From the NCBI GenBank assembly GCA_903859705.1, contig CAIONQ010000077.1, positions 121,003 to 185,002 on the forward strand: a stretch of 64,000 nt of DNA. Reading direction: 5' to 3'. A model generated the notes under the pieces. It searched no databases and was not told where the DNA came from. It saw only the letters and a program-made list of their open reading frames with translations. This DNA comes from an uncultured Chthonomonas sp. (GTDB lineage Bacteria; Armatimonadota; Chthonomonadetes; Chthonomonadales; Chthonomonadaceae). Positions 44,166-53,137 of the stretch are shown here, piece by piece (positions within the stretch are counted from its first letter, which is position 1; each line of letters opens with the position of its first letter). The translations under genes and the position numbers were made by a program.

Positions 44166-45325
44166 GGACTGTCGGCATCATCATGAACGGCGTTACGGGT
44201 AGGATGGGAACAAACCAGCATCTCATCCGATCTATTTTCGCTATTATGGAAGATGGCGGTATCGCTATGCCGGATGGTGAACTGATAATGCCAGCCCCAC
44301 TCCTGGTAGGCCGCAACCCTGAAAAGCTGCAGGCACTCTCAGAACGAACTGGCGGCCTGCCGTACACTACAGACTCTTATGCAGCGCTGGCAGATCCCAG
44401 GTTCGAGATATATTTTGACGCACAGACTACAGATAGGCGTGTTCCAGCTGTTCGCAAAGCGATTCAGGCTGGAAAACACGTATACTGTGAAAAGCCAACA
44501 GCATGTAGTTTTCAAGACTCGTGGAGCCTGTATTTGGAAGCCATAAGAGCAGGAGTGAAGCACGGTGTGGTGCAGGATAAACTCTGGCTGCCAGGAATAC
44601 TGAAGCTTCGGGCGCTGATAGAAGCGGGATGGTTCGGGCGTATACTCTCTGTTCGTGGTGAGTTCGGATATTGGGTATTCACTGGCGGAGACGAAGCCGA
44701 GGGTGGCGACGGACACACTCCACAACGCCCATCATGGAACTACCGATCACAAGATGGAGGCGGAATTGCCGTTGACATGCTGTGCCACTGGCGGTACTTG
44801 CTAGATGCCCTGTTTGGTGGTGTGAAATCGGTAAACTGTACGTTAGCAACACATATTCCGTGGCGATGGGATGAATCAGGTTCACCCTATGCAGCTACAG
44901 CAGACGATGCAGCCTATGCCACGTTTGAACTGGGCTGCGGAGCTATTGCACAGTTCAATTCATCATGGTGCGTGCGCGTTCGCCGAGACGACCTACTCAC
45001 GATTCAGGTAGACGGAACAAATGGATCTGCTGTGGCTGGCCTGCGAGATTGCTGGGTTCAGCCATTAGGCGCAACACCAAGGCCGGTGTGGAATCCCGAT
45101 ATCTCGTCTGCCATTCCCTACCTGGATACCTGGACCAGGCTGCCCGAGGAGCCAACGAAAAACGCATTTCGAGCTCAATGGGAACTTTTCCTGAAACATG
45201 TTTGCGGTTACGGAGAGTTTCCGTGGTCGCTTAAGGCCGGCGCCCTTGGGGTTCAACTCGCAGAGTGCGGAATAAGATCGCATAAGTCCGCCACACGTGT
45301 TGGCGTACCAGATCCGCCCCAATAG
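44162..45325 (+). CDS. Gfo/Idh/MocA-family oxidoreductase
   Basis: 387 residues. An NAD(P)-binding start is present though the Gly-rich loop is unusual (MNGVTGRMGTNQHLI). HVYCEKPTACS is the family's EKP motif, and DMLCHWRYLLDALFGG holds the catalytic His-containing helix with Asp. Likely a sugar or inositol dehydrogenase. Coupled to the upstream cupin gene by an ATGA overlap. Confidence 0.88.
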   Translation: MRTVGIIMNGVTGRMGTNQHLIRSIFAIMEDGGIAMPDGELIMPAPLLVGRNPEKLQALSERTGGLPYTTDSYAALADPRFEIYFDAQTTDRRVPAVRKAIQAGKHVYCEKPTACSFQDSWSLYLEAIRAGVKHGVVQDKLWLPGILKLRALIEAGWFGRILSVRGEFGYWVFTGGDEAEGGDGHTPQRPSWNYRSQDGGGIAVDMLCHWRYLLDALFGGVKSVNCTLATHIPWRWDESGSPYAATADDAAYATFELGCGAIAQFNSSWCVRVRRDDLLTIQVDGTNGSAVAGLRDCWVQPLGATPRPVWNPDISSAIPYLDTWTRLPEEPTKNAFRAQWELFLKHVCGYGEFPWSLKAGALGVQLAECGIRSHKSATRVGVPDPPQ

Positions 45326-45388
45326 CTTTCTATTTATATTTTTGCCAGAGCAATTTGGCGCGCTTATCCCGAAAACAGTGAGGCTGTA

Positions 45389-46750
45389 ATGTTTGTTGAC
45401 GAAGTTGAAATTCAAGTGAATGCCGGACGCGGTGGCAATGGTATGGCTACCTTTCGCAAAGAGAAACACGTTGCCCGTGGCGGCCCAAATGGTGGCGATG
45501 GTGGCCACGGCGGGAGCATAATCCTGAAGGTGGATACAAACTTAACCACTCTTCTCGATTTCCGGTATAACCACAGATACAAAGCTCAAAACGGTGGCGA
45601 TGGTGGCTCCAAGGATATGTTTGGCAAAAATGCCGAAGATCTTATCCTGAAGGTACCGCAGGGTACGGTAGTCACAGACGTAAGCACCGGAGCAGTTGTT
45701 GCAGATCTTACCCAGCCAAACTCCAAGGCTGTGATCGCGAGAGGCGGTATCGGTGGACGTGGCAACGCCCACTTTGCTACCAGCATTCATCAGGCACCTA
45801 AATTTGCTGAACTCGGCGAACCAGGTGAAGAACGCAACCTGAAACTCGAGCTTAAAATGCTTGCAGATGTTGGCTTGCTTGGCTTTCCTAACGTCGGCAA
45901 GAGTACTCTCATTGCTGCAGTTTCGGCAGCCCGCCCGAAAATCGCAAACTATCCATTCACCACACTTGTACCTAACCTCGGCGTGGTGTACGTAGAGGCC
46001 GAACGCAGCTTTGTGATGGCAGATATACCGGGAATTATCGAAGGAGCGAGCGAAGGCGTTGGGCTTGGCCACCAGTTCCTTAGGCATGTATCTCGATCAA
46101 GGCTGCTTATTCACATTCTGGATGTAAGTGGGCTTACGGATCGCGATCCACTTTCTGATTACGAAATCTTGAACAAAGAGCTGGCGCTCTATGATGCCAA
46201 GTTATCACGCCTGCCGCAGGTGGTTGCACTCAATAAAACAGATGTCACTTCCGACACAGAGGGCGTAGACGCCCTGGAAGCCGAGCTGATTAACCGTGGT
46301 TGCACCGTGTTCCGCATATCGGCAGCCACCCATACGGGCCTGAGGCCACTAATTTACCACGTAATGGGCCTGCTGGAAATACTGCGTGAAGAAGCACGCA
46401 AGGTCGAAGCGGAAGCTGCACGTGAGTCTGTGCAGATCGTTGCGAGTATGACTGATGACGATCGCCGATGGGAAGCGCGTGAAGAGGAACCCGGAACATT
46501 TATTGTAGTGGGCCGCGGTATAGAGCGCATGGTTGCCATGACTGATTTTGGTAACACCTATGCCGTGCGTCGCCTCCAGCGGTCACTGGATAAAATTGGA
46601 ATTACAGGCAAGTTGAAGGCACTTGGAGCCAAAGATGGCGACACTGTGCGAATACGCGATATAGAGTTTGATTACGATGATGAAGATATGTGGGATGAGG
46701 AACTGGAGTCTTCCACTGCTGGTCAGCCGCGCCACATTTCAGAGCCGTAA
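45389..46750 (+). CDS. obgE: GTPase ObgE/CgtA
   Basis: 453 residues. The Obg glycine-rich domain (VNAGRGGNGMATFRKEKHV, GGPNGGDGGHGG), the GTPase domain with GFPNVGKSTLIAAVS, DIPGIIEGASEGVGLG and NKTD, and the C-terminal OCT domain (RRLQRSLDKIGITGKLKALGAKDGDTVRI) ending in an acidic tail. Acts in 50S assembly and stress control. ATG 45389 follows GTGAGGCTGTA. Confidence 0.97.
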   Translation: MFVDEVEIQVNAGRGGNGMATFRKEKHVARGGPNGGDGGHGGSIILKVDTNLTTLLDFRYNHRYKAQNGGDGGSKDMFGKNAEDLILKVPQGTVVTDVSTGAVVADLTQPNSKAVIARGGIGGRGNAHFATSIHQAPKFAELGEPGEERNLKLELKMLADVGLLGFPNVGKSTLIAAVSAARPKIANYPFTTLVPNLGVVYVEAERSFVMADIPGIIEGASEGVGLGHQFLRHVSRSRLLIHILDVSGLTDRDPLSDYEILNKELALYDAKLSRLPQVVALNKTDVTSDTEGVDALEAELINRGCTVFRISAATHTGLRPLIYHVMGLLEILREEARKVEAEAARESVQIVASMTDDDRRWEAREEEPGTFIVVGRGIERMVAMTDFGNTYAVRRLQRSLDKIGITGKLKALGAKDGDTVRIRDIEFDYDDEDMWDEELESSTAGQPRHISEP

Positions 46751-46887
46751 ATGGCTAATCATCCGTGCTTGCAGTGGTCTGCAACTCTCCTGCGCGTCGG
46801 CATATCTGGATAACAGAATTGCCGATGCGCTAACAATAATGAGCTCTATTAAGTTCAGGAATTGGCCGCTTCTCGCCAAAGCGGACC

Positions 46888-46938
46888 TGTACAATTCAGC
46901 TTACCTCGGATATAATAGGCTCCAATACCGAGCGGTAT
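46888..46938 (+). promoter_or_regulatory. Promoter and 5' hairpin ahead of the ATP-grasp operon
   Basis: TGTACA (46888-46893), 17-nt spacer, TATAAT (46911-46916). Near the predicted start the RNA has ATACCG-ag-CGGTAT (46925-46938). The rest of the 347-bp gap 46751-47097 is a GC-rich leader of about 170 nt with local self-complementarity that I cannot assign to a known riboswitch. Confidence 0.55.
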
Positions 46939-47097
46939 TTCCTCTCGTACCGCCTTGCTAAAGTCAGCACCTATCGGCTGATCTATCCCCGGATGAGACC
47001 GCAACGTCGCGACCTCCTGAACGGGCGAACGCGAATGATCTCGTCGCCTGAACCATCACATCACACACATGAGTGATTACCGGAGGCGTGCCACCCC

Positions 47098-48672
47098 ATG
47101 GCTCTGTTCGACCGCTACCAGACGGACGGCTTCTACGATGAAATGTTCCAGCCAGACGGCCAGCCGCGTCCACACTACCGCAGGCTGTATCAGCGTATCC
47201 GCGCTATGTCTGGCGAAGATTTCCGCCGAAGATGTCAACTCGCAGATCTCACCCTGGTTAACCAGGGAATCACTTTTGCTGTGTACGGAAATGAAGAGGG
47301 AGTGGAAAAGGCTTTTCCATTCGATCTCATTCCGCGCATTATCCCCGCAGAAGAGTGGGATCACATAGAACTGGGCCTGAAACAGAGGCTCGTTGCTCTC
47401 AACCTCTTTCTGTATGATGTTTATCACGATCAAAAAATTCTAAATGATGGCGTGGTTCCTCGGGAACTGGTGCTTGGTGCCGCTAATTATCGCCGTGAGT
47501 TTCAGGGTGCAGACCCGCCCCACGGCATTTACGTTCACATATGCGGATCTGATCTGATTCGAGATGGTGAAGGCGTACTGCGTGTGCTGGAAGACAACCT
47601 GCGTACACCTTCCGGCGTATCCTATGTTCTGGAAAACAGAATTATACTTACGCGCGTTATGCCACAGCTCTTTAGAGATATGAGCGTAAAGCCTGTTGAT
47701 CACTACCCTGTGGCGCTCCTCAAGAACCTGCGGGCACTGGCCCCTGCACACTGTGCTGGGTCCGAGCCGACCATTGGTCTTCTAACCCCGGGTGTTTACA
47801 ATAGCGCGTACTTCGAGCACTCTTTTCTTGCGCAGCAGCTTGGAATTCAGCTTGTGGAAGGGCGAGATCTGTTTGTAGACGACAATCAGGTGTTTATGAA
47901 GACCACGCGCGGTCCGCAGCGTCTTGATGTGATTTACAGACGCGTGGATGACGACTTCCTGGATCCCATGGTGTTCCGCCAGGATTCGGTATTGGGAGTA
48001 CCCGGACTTATAAATGCTTATCGTGCCGGCAATGTAGCCCTCGCCAACTCTATTGGAACAGGAGTTGCCGATGATAAAGTTATCTACGCCTACGTACCCA
48101 GAATAATTAAGTACTACCTGGGCGAAGAGGCTATCATCCCAAACGTAGATACATTCCTTGCCTGGCAGCCATCCGATTACAGCTATATCATGAACAATCT
48201 GGATAAGCTGGTAATTAAAGCAGCCAACGAATCAGGCGGATACGGAATGTTGATTGGCCCGCAATCCACCAGAGCAGAACAGGCAGAATTTGCCGATAAG
48301 ATCCGTGCCAACCCTCGCAACTACATTGCTCAGCCCCTGATTGCCTTAAGCCGATCGCCAGCCATGATTGGCGACAACTTTGAGGGCCGGCATGTGGATC
48401 TGAGGCCATATATCCTGTACGGGGTGGATGACATAACAATCATCCCTGGCGGTCTCACACGCGTTGCTCTGCGAAAAGGTTCTTACGTGGTGAACTCCTC
48501 ACAGGGCGGTGGCAGCAAAGATACATGGGTGCTGCCAGGTGAAGGGTATGCCGGTAATGCAGGAGCCATGCAAAAGGCCGACGAGATTATGTCTGCCCTG
48601 AGCTTGTTTCAGCACCAGCGTCAGGAACAGTCAGAGTTCGGGTCTATTTCTACACAGATGGGGGTGCAGTGA
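47098..48672 (+). CDS. Circularly permuted ATP-grasp protein (type 2, DUF404/DUF407)
   Basis: 524 residues. [77 protein letters not shown] and [19 protein letters not shown] are the family's conserved blocks. [15 protein letters not shown] and [12 protein letters not shown] form the permuted ATP-grasp. Such proteins are predicted to ligate amino acids or peptides, always beside alpha-E and transglutaminase-like genes, as here. GGAGG lies 16 nt before the ATG. The stop overlaps the next ATG. Confidence 0.93.
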   Translation: MALFDRYQTDGFYDEMFQPDGQPRPHYRRLYQRIRAMSGEDFRRRCQLADLTLVNQGITFAVYGNEEGVEKAFPFDLIPRIIPAEEWDHIELGLKQRLVALNLFLYDVYHDQKILNDGVVPRELVLGAANYRREFQGADPPHGIYVHICGSDLIRDGEGVLRVLEDNLRTPSGVSYVLENRIILTRVMPQLFRDMSVKPVDHYPVALLKNLRALAPAHCAGSEPTIGLLTPGVYNSAYFEHSFLAQQLGIQLVEGRDLFVDDNQVFMKTTRGPQRLDVIYRRVDDDFLDPMVFRQDSVLGVPGLINAYRAGNVALANSIGTGVADDKVIYAYVPRIIKYYLGEEAIIPNVDTFLAWQPSDYSYIMNNLDKLVIKAANESGGYGMLIGPQSTRAEQAEFADKIRANPRNYIAQPLIALSRSPAMIGDNFEGRHVDLRPYILYGVDDITIIPGGLTRVALRKGSYVVNSSQGGGSKDTWVLPGEGYAGNAGAMQKADEIMSALSLFQHQRQEQSEFGSISTQMGVQ

Positions 48673-49691
48673 TGCTGTGCCGTGATGCAGACTCTTGCTT
48701 CTGGATCGGTAGATATGTAGAGCGTGTTGAAGCCACAGCCAGAATGGTGGATGTGCACTACCATGCTGCGTTGGAATCACCCATACCGCCCGGCGTGAAC
48801 ACTGTAGAAGACGCCGATCTAGAACCGATTAGGTGGCAGTCATTGCTTGCAATCTCAGGATCAGATGAAGACTTCTACAAGAGGTATACCTCTGAGAATG
48901 ATCGAGATGTGCTGCATTTCTTCAGCTTCGATACACTGAATCCCAACTCTATACTCTCAACCTGGAAGCTTGCGCGCGATAATGCACGCTCAATTCGTGA
49001 ACAGATTGCATCCGAGATGTGGGAGAGTTTGAACGCTACATATCTTTCACTTAAAGGCATGGATGCAGATCAGGTTCTGGCGGCTTCCCCACACGAGTTC
49101 TTCAACAGTGTTAAAAACAGCTCTCATCTGCTTCAAGGCATTTTGAACCGAACGATGCTTATGGGAGAAGCGCGCGATTGGCTGGACGCGGGACGCTTTT
49201 TAGAGCGTGCATGCCAGACAGCACGGCTGCTGGATGTGAAATACCACGATCTGTTACCGGTTCAAGCGGATACAGATACGTTTGCCCGCACAGCGGGTGC
49301 CTCCGCATACGGTGTTGGCGGTGCGATTGATGCGCACGGGTGGATGGCAGTACTGAAATCGGTAAGTGCGCTCGAGATGTACCGCAAAACGCACAGAGAT
49401 GGCATCAAGCCGGCCAATGTGGTGGATTTCCTGGTTTTGTGTCCATCATTTCCTGCTTCCGTTAAGCACGGAATTGGCCGCGTTGAGGGCTGTCTAAAGC
49501 GTATACGAGATGGGGCTGGCGGTAAAACTGGAACTGAGGCGGAACGCCTGATTGGCCGCCTGGTTGCCGATCTTACCTATACGCGGCCAGATGAAATCAT
49601 TGAGGCCGGCCTGCATGAGTTTCTTGAGAATGTGCAGGAACGGTGCGATTCCATTGGATCCGCAATTCACAGGTCTTATCTCTCGTACTGA
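48672..49691 (+). CDS. Alpha-E domain protein (DUF403)
   Basis: 339 residues, all-helical: [31 protein letters not shown] opening, SIREQIASEMWESLNATYLSL, GEARDWLDAGRFLERACQTARLLDVKYHDL and FLVLCPSFPASVKHGIGRVEGCLKRI. These are the family's conserved stretches. Partner of the ATP-grasp protein in predicted peptide ligation. The ATG at 48672 shares a base with the upstream stop; the GTG at 48669 is an alternative. Confidence 0.93.
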   Translation: MLCRDADSCFWIGRYVERVEATARMVDVHYHAALESPIPPGVNTVEDADLEPIRWQSLLAISGSDEDFYKRYTSENDRDVLHFFSFDTLNPNSILSTWKLARDNARSIREQIASEMWESLNATYLSLKGMDADQVLAASPHEFFNSVKNSSHLLQGILNRTMLMGEARDWLDAGRFLERACQTARLLDVKYHDLLPVQADTDTFARTAGASAYGVGGAIDAHGWMAVLKSVSALEMYRKTHRDGIKPANVVDFLVLCPSFPASVKHGIGRVEGCLKRIRDGAGGKTGTEAERLIGRLVADLTYTRPDEIIEAGLHEFLENVQERCDSIGSAIHRSYLSY

Positions 49692-49749
49692 CGAGAAGTG
49701 AGCTTCGCTACGGAGCCCAACTCCGCCTCATATCAACAGACTGAAGAAA

Positions 49750-49777
49750 GGACGCCGGCTCTTTGCCGGCGACGTCC
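49750..49777 (+). promoter_or_regulatory. Hairpin over the ribosome-binding region of the transglutaminase-like gene
   Basis: GGACG-CCGGC / GCCGG-CGA-CGTCC with a TCTTT loop, 6 nt before the GTG start at 49783. The only purine-rich ribosome site (AAAGGA) is at its 5' foot, so folding would sequester it or bring it nearer. Confidence 0.4.
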
Positions 49778-49782
49778 TGATC

Positions 49783-50733
49783 GTGCGTCTGAAAATAACA
49801 CACAGAACCTTTTACCGGTACCCTGCACCGGCAGAAGAGAGCATGAACGAAGCGCGACTGATGCCATTAACCGATGAGGATCAGACGCTGCATGCGTTCC
49901 GTTTCGTAACGAATCCCTCTGCAAAGGTATTTTCATACACACTTCCAACCGGCACCGTTCACCACTTCCAAATACGCCCCCCACACTCCAGTCTCGATAT
50001 CATTTCCGAGTCGGAAGTAACCACCCATCGACATGACCCAATTGAACGTCTTGCCAATTGCATGGAAGATAACGGGTTTTACTATAGCGGCGCAATATGG
50101 TCTCGATATTGCGAGTACCTAATGCCGACCCCCCGGGTGCAGTTAAACGAAGAGATTGATGCTATCGCCCGAACAGCACGCCGGGCCGCCTACTTGCCGA
50201 ATAGCACCACGGCCTTCTTGCTTTCCCTGAACACTACTCTGCACCAGATGGTGGCCTACCGAACGGGAGTTACGGACGTGCACACCAGCGCACTGCAGGT
50301 TCTGGAGAAGAAAGAGGGAGTATGCCAGGACTATGCACACCTGATGATCGCTGTGTGCAGGCAAAGCGGTATTCCCTCGCGCTACGTAAGTGGATACCTG
50401 TACAATGGCCAGGATAGCGACGCACTTAAGGCCGAGCAAGATGGGCATGAAAGCAACTTCGATATTCCAAACCTGCACACTGGGGAAGAGCGATTTGGTT
50501 CCCGGTCGTCTTCTAATCTACTGGGTGCCGATGCAATGCATGCCTGGGTAGAGTGCCTTCTTCCAGATGGCAAGTGGCATGGGTTCGATCCCACTAACGA
50601 TCTGTTAACAAACCAGCATTACATCAAGGTTCACTATGGGCGTGATTACGCCGATGCGGTGCCGCTGCGCGGGATGTTCAGGGGAATAACGTCTGCCCCG
50701 CCCTACGTTGGTGTATCGGTTACTGAAATATAG
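49783..50733 (+). CDS. Transglutaminase-like cysteine peptidase/ligase
   Basis: 316 residues from GTG. The bacterial transglutaminase-like N-terminal domain (RLKITHRTFYRYPAPAEESMNEARLMPLTDEDQTL) is followed by the papain-like core: KEGVCQDYAHLMIAVCRQSGIPSRYVSGYL holds the Cys, ADAMHAWVECLLPDGKWHGFDPTND holds His and Asp. Third member of the ATP-grasp/alpha-E/transglutaminase set; thought to trim or form isopeptide links in a still unknown peptide product. Confidence 0.92.
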   Translation: MRLKITHRTFYRYPAPAEESMNEARLMPLTDEDQTLHAFRFVTNPSAKVFSYTLPTGTVHHFQIRPPHSSLDIISESEVTTHRHDPIERLANCMEDNGFYYSGAIWSRYCEYLMPTPRVQLNEEIDAIARTARRAAYLPNSTTAFLLSLNTTLHQMVAYRTGVTDVHTSALQVLEKKEGVCQDYAHLMIAVCRQSGIPSRYVSGYLYNGQDSDALKAEQDGHESNFDIPNLHTGEERFGSRSSSNLLGADAMHAWVECLLPDGKWHGFDPTNDLLTNQHYIKVHYGRDYADAVPLRGMFRGITSAPPYVGVSVTEI

Positions 50734-50809
50734 ATAAGACTTCAGTGAAATCATAAGTTTTTAATGAATGGCGTAATCAACGGCCTCTCGATGCGTCTAA
50801 ATAGTAAGT

Positions 50810-51142
50810 ATGAAAAAAGTGGAAGCGATAGTCCGGCCATTAAAGCTGGAAGAGGTTAAAGTTGCCCTCGGGGAGATTGGCGTAACTGGTATGTCTGTAT
50901 CCGACGTGCGCGGATATGGAACATCTGCCAGGCATGATCTTCGTGGTGCTGTATCTCCCCTGGATACTCCTATCCGATCGCGCATCGAAATTGTTGCGCG
51001 GGATGAGGATGTAGAAGAGATAGTAAGCACCATCGAAACCTACGCTCGAACTGGTGAACCGGGCGATGGGCTGATACTAGTAAGCCCCATGGGGGATGCA
51101 GTACGTGTTCGCACCGAGGAGCGCGGCGATCAGGTGCTCTAA
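50810..51142 (+). CDS. PII-family signal protein lacking the uridylylated tyrosine
   Basis: 110 residues. KKVEAIVRPLKLEEVKVALGEIGVTGMSVSDVRGYG, IEIVARDEDVEEIVSTIETYARTGEPGDGLILVS and RVRTEERGD show the PII trimer fold and the ATP-binding B and C loops. The T loop (TSARHDLRGAVSPLDT) has Leu where GlnB has Tyr51 in ELYRG, so GlnD-type uridylylation is not expected. No amtB, glnA or glnD lies near. The next gene, the first of the ubiquitin-like operon, starts 42 bp later on the same strand. Confidence 0.9.
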   Translation: MKKVEAIVRPLKLEEVKVALGEIGVTGMSVSDVRGYGTSARHDLRGAVSPLDTPIRSRIEIVARDEDVEEIVSTIETYARTGEPGDGLILVSPMGDAVRVRTEERGDQVL

Positions 51143-51184
51143 ATTCACAGCATCATCCGATCCAGGTATTCAGAGGCGCATACG

Positions 51185-51874
51185 TTGAGCGGAAACAACA
51201 ATCAGTTTGATGGCATCGGAGGAAGTATCCGCTCTCTGCTTATACGTCTCGGGTTTCCTGTGGCGCTGGACCAGCGCGCCGACGACCTGCTTGAGATACC
51301 CGAACACTCTGAAATTGAGTTTGCTCCCATCTCACCATCAGATGACGCGCTAGATTCTATCCGATCGTTTTCAGAGCTTTCTGCAGCGTGGATACGTCGC
51401 AACTGCGACAGCTTCACGTTTGAACGTGCAATACAGCTTGCTGCCGGCACACAAGTTGCCTTCGTAAGCGGTACCACTACGCAGCTTACCGGCGAGGTTA
51501 CCGACATCCGGCAGACACATGCAGTAACGGCAGCCATTACTTCAGGAACAGTTTACAGTTCGTGCGATTGCGATCAAGCGCGCAAACCTTCTGCTCTTCC
51601 GGGCTATCTCCCCTGCGAGCACGTAGCAGCCCTTATGCTGGATGTCGTCGCAGAAAAACGTATTCCCCTTTCCGCTGCTGCTGAGATAGTTACCGTTTGC
51701 CCAATAACTCGCCAACCCCTTGCGGGCTTGCGGATGATATACAGATGTACTCGGTGCGGCTTAAACATAAGCCCCGATGGCTGGGATTTTTTGCACAGCA
51801 TGGATAAAGGCAAGTGTTGCGGTTGTGGAGCTAAAGGCACAATCATCCCGCGCCCGGCTGGCCCCGGGGGGTAA
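51185..51874 (+). CDS. SWIM zinc finger plus RING/treble-clef-like protein, candidate E3
   Basis: 229 residues from TTG with CAGAGG upstream. The N-terminal half is unassigned. A SWIM finger CxC-x(n)-CxH is formed by C127, C129, C144 and H146 (SSCDCDQARKPSALPGYLPCEH). After it comes CPIT (C172), then CTRC (C188, C191) and CCGCG (C211, C214), a spacing that resembles a RING or other treble clef with one ligand replaced, as in U-box-like variants. SWIM-RING proteins act as ubiquitin ligases in eukaryotes. Being first in an operon with E1, Ubl, E2 and JAMM makes an E3 or target-recognition role plausible; not proven. Confidence 0.65.
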   Translation: MSGNNNQFDGIGGSIRSLLIRLGFPVALDQRADDLLEIPEHSEIEFAPISPSDDALDSIRSFSELSAAWIRRNCDSFTFERAIQLAAGTQVAFVSGTTTQLTGEVTDIRQTHAVTAAITSGTVYSSCDCDQARKPSALPGYLPCEHVAALMLDVVAEKRIPLSAAAEIVTVCPITRQPLAGLRMIYRCTRCGLNISPDGWDFLHSMDKGKCCGCGAKGTIIPRPAGPGG

Positions 51875-51882
51875 TACATCCA

Positions 51883-53133
51883 ATGGCAACGCCTCACACC
51901 GAGCAAGATCGATATGCGCGCGCCAGACTGCTTCCATGGTGGAATCAGGATTCATTATCGCAGGCCGTGGTATTGGTAGCCGGAGCGGGAGCAACAGGTA
52001 ACGAAGTAATCAAATTGCTTGCGCTTGCCGGCGTTGGGCGCGTAATAGTCGTTGATTTTGATAGAATTGAACAGACGAACCTCACACGAAGTGTCCTTTA
52101 TCGCGATGGCGACGTTGGGAAATGGAAGGCTACTACCGCCGCAAAACAGGCCGAGGAGATCAACCCTGAAATTTCTACTACGGCAATTGTTGGCGATCTC
52201 GAATTTGAGATAGGCATCGGCATTTTTCGCAGTGTGGATATTGTAATTGGTTGCCTGGATAGTATAAACGCTCGCCTTGCACTGAATTTGCTTTGCGGTA
52301 AGGCCGGCATTGCATGGCTGGATACCGGAATTGAAGCCGAATTCTGTAACATCGCGCTATATGGAGCTGATCGGCATGGTGAAGCTGCGTGCTTTCAATG
52401 CACCATGACGGAATCCATGTGGGAACGTAGAAACCTGAGATTTTCCTGCACTGGTATGCCCTCCGATATTGCTACGGAAGCAGTGCCAACAACCGGCGTA
52501 ATGGCCTCTATTGCTGCAGGTATTGCAGTTCATGAAGCCATTCTACACCTGCACCGGCTGCACTTAAATTCAGAGTACACAGCGCCTCCAGCAGGCATTC
52601 TTCCGGGTGAGAGATTAACCTTCTCGATACAGCCATATCAAGTGCATGTTCTCTCACAGAGTCGTCATATAGAATGCGATGCACACATGGAGATGTCGCC
52701 CACGATATTCGTGGAAGCAGATCCTGCCGTATTCACACCGCGTATGTTGTTTCAGGCTTGTAAGGTAGAATCGCTGCACGCAGTGCTTGAACTTGGTTTC
52801 GACTTGTGCACGCAGATGCATTGCATCCGATGTGGTTGCGTCGAAACCATCAATCGTCCGATAGAGCTGGTTCCTGTTGCAATGTCGCATTGCCCGCAAT
52901 GCGGGTTGGAGACACGTAGCCCGGAGCAACTGTGCACAGTAGCACACGCCGACCCTCAGATGGATATGACGCTGCAAACACTTTGTATACCGCCCTGGCA
53001 AGTGTTGTGTATCAAAAATCCGGGCGGAAGAATATACGTGCAGATTTCTGGTGAACCGATGGTGTTTTCACCAACGGGCAAACCACTGGAAGTTAGAAAA
53101 GACTACGCGAACCAGGAGATGAAAGGAGACTGA
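51883..53133 (+). CDS. E1-like Ubl-activating enzyme (ThiF fold) with C-terminal zinc ribbon
   Basis: 416 residues. ATP-binding GAGATGN (34-40), VDFDRIEQTNLTRSVLYRDGDVGKWKA (Asp, Arg and Lys for adenylation), GCLDSINARLALN, then WLDTGIEAEF. C170/C173 (CFQC) start a structural zinc site. RFSCTGMPSD puts a candidate thioester Cys at 189, followed by AVPTTGVMASIAAGIAVHEAILHL, the pattern of bacterial E1s that work with E2s rather than of plain MoeB. A C-terminal extension of about 170 residues carries CIRC (314/317) and CPQC (337/340). Adenylates the Ubl encoded 4 bp downstream. GGGGGGTAA precedes the ATG. Confidence 0.88.
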   Translation: MATPHTEQDRYARARLLPWWNQDSLSQAVVLVAGAGATGNEVIKLLALAGVGRVIVVDFDRIEQTNLTRSVLYRDGDVGKWKATTAAKQAEEINPEISTTAIVGDLEFEIGIGIFRSVDIVIGCLDSINARLALNLLCGKAGIAWLDTGIEAEFCNIALYGADRHGEAACFQCTMTESMWERRNLRFSCTGMPSDIATEAVPTTGVMASIAAGIAVHEAILHLHRLHLNSEYTAPPAGILPGERLTFSIQPYQVHVLSQSRHIECDAHMEMSPTIFVEADPAVFTPRMLFQACKVESLHAVLELGFDLCTQMHCIRCGCVETINRPIELVPVAMSHCPQCGLETRSPEQLCTVAHADPQMDMTLQTLCIPPWQVLCIKNPGGRIYVQISGEPMVFSPTGKPLEVRKDYANQEMKGD

Positions 53134-53137
53134 ACGA

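Noticed and set aside
46668..46961. 97-codon plus-strand frame after obgE
   Set aside because: Mostly overlaps obgE and covers the promoter of the ATP-grasp operon; no protein-like features.
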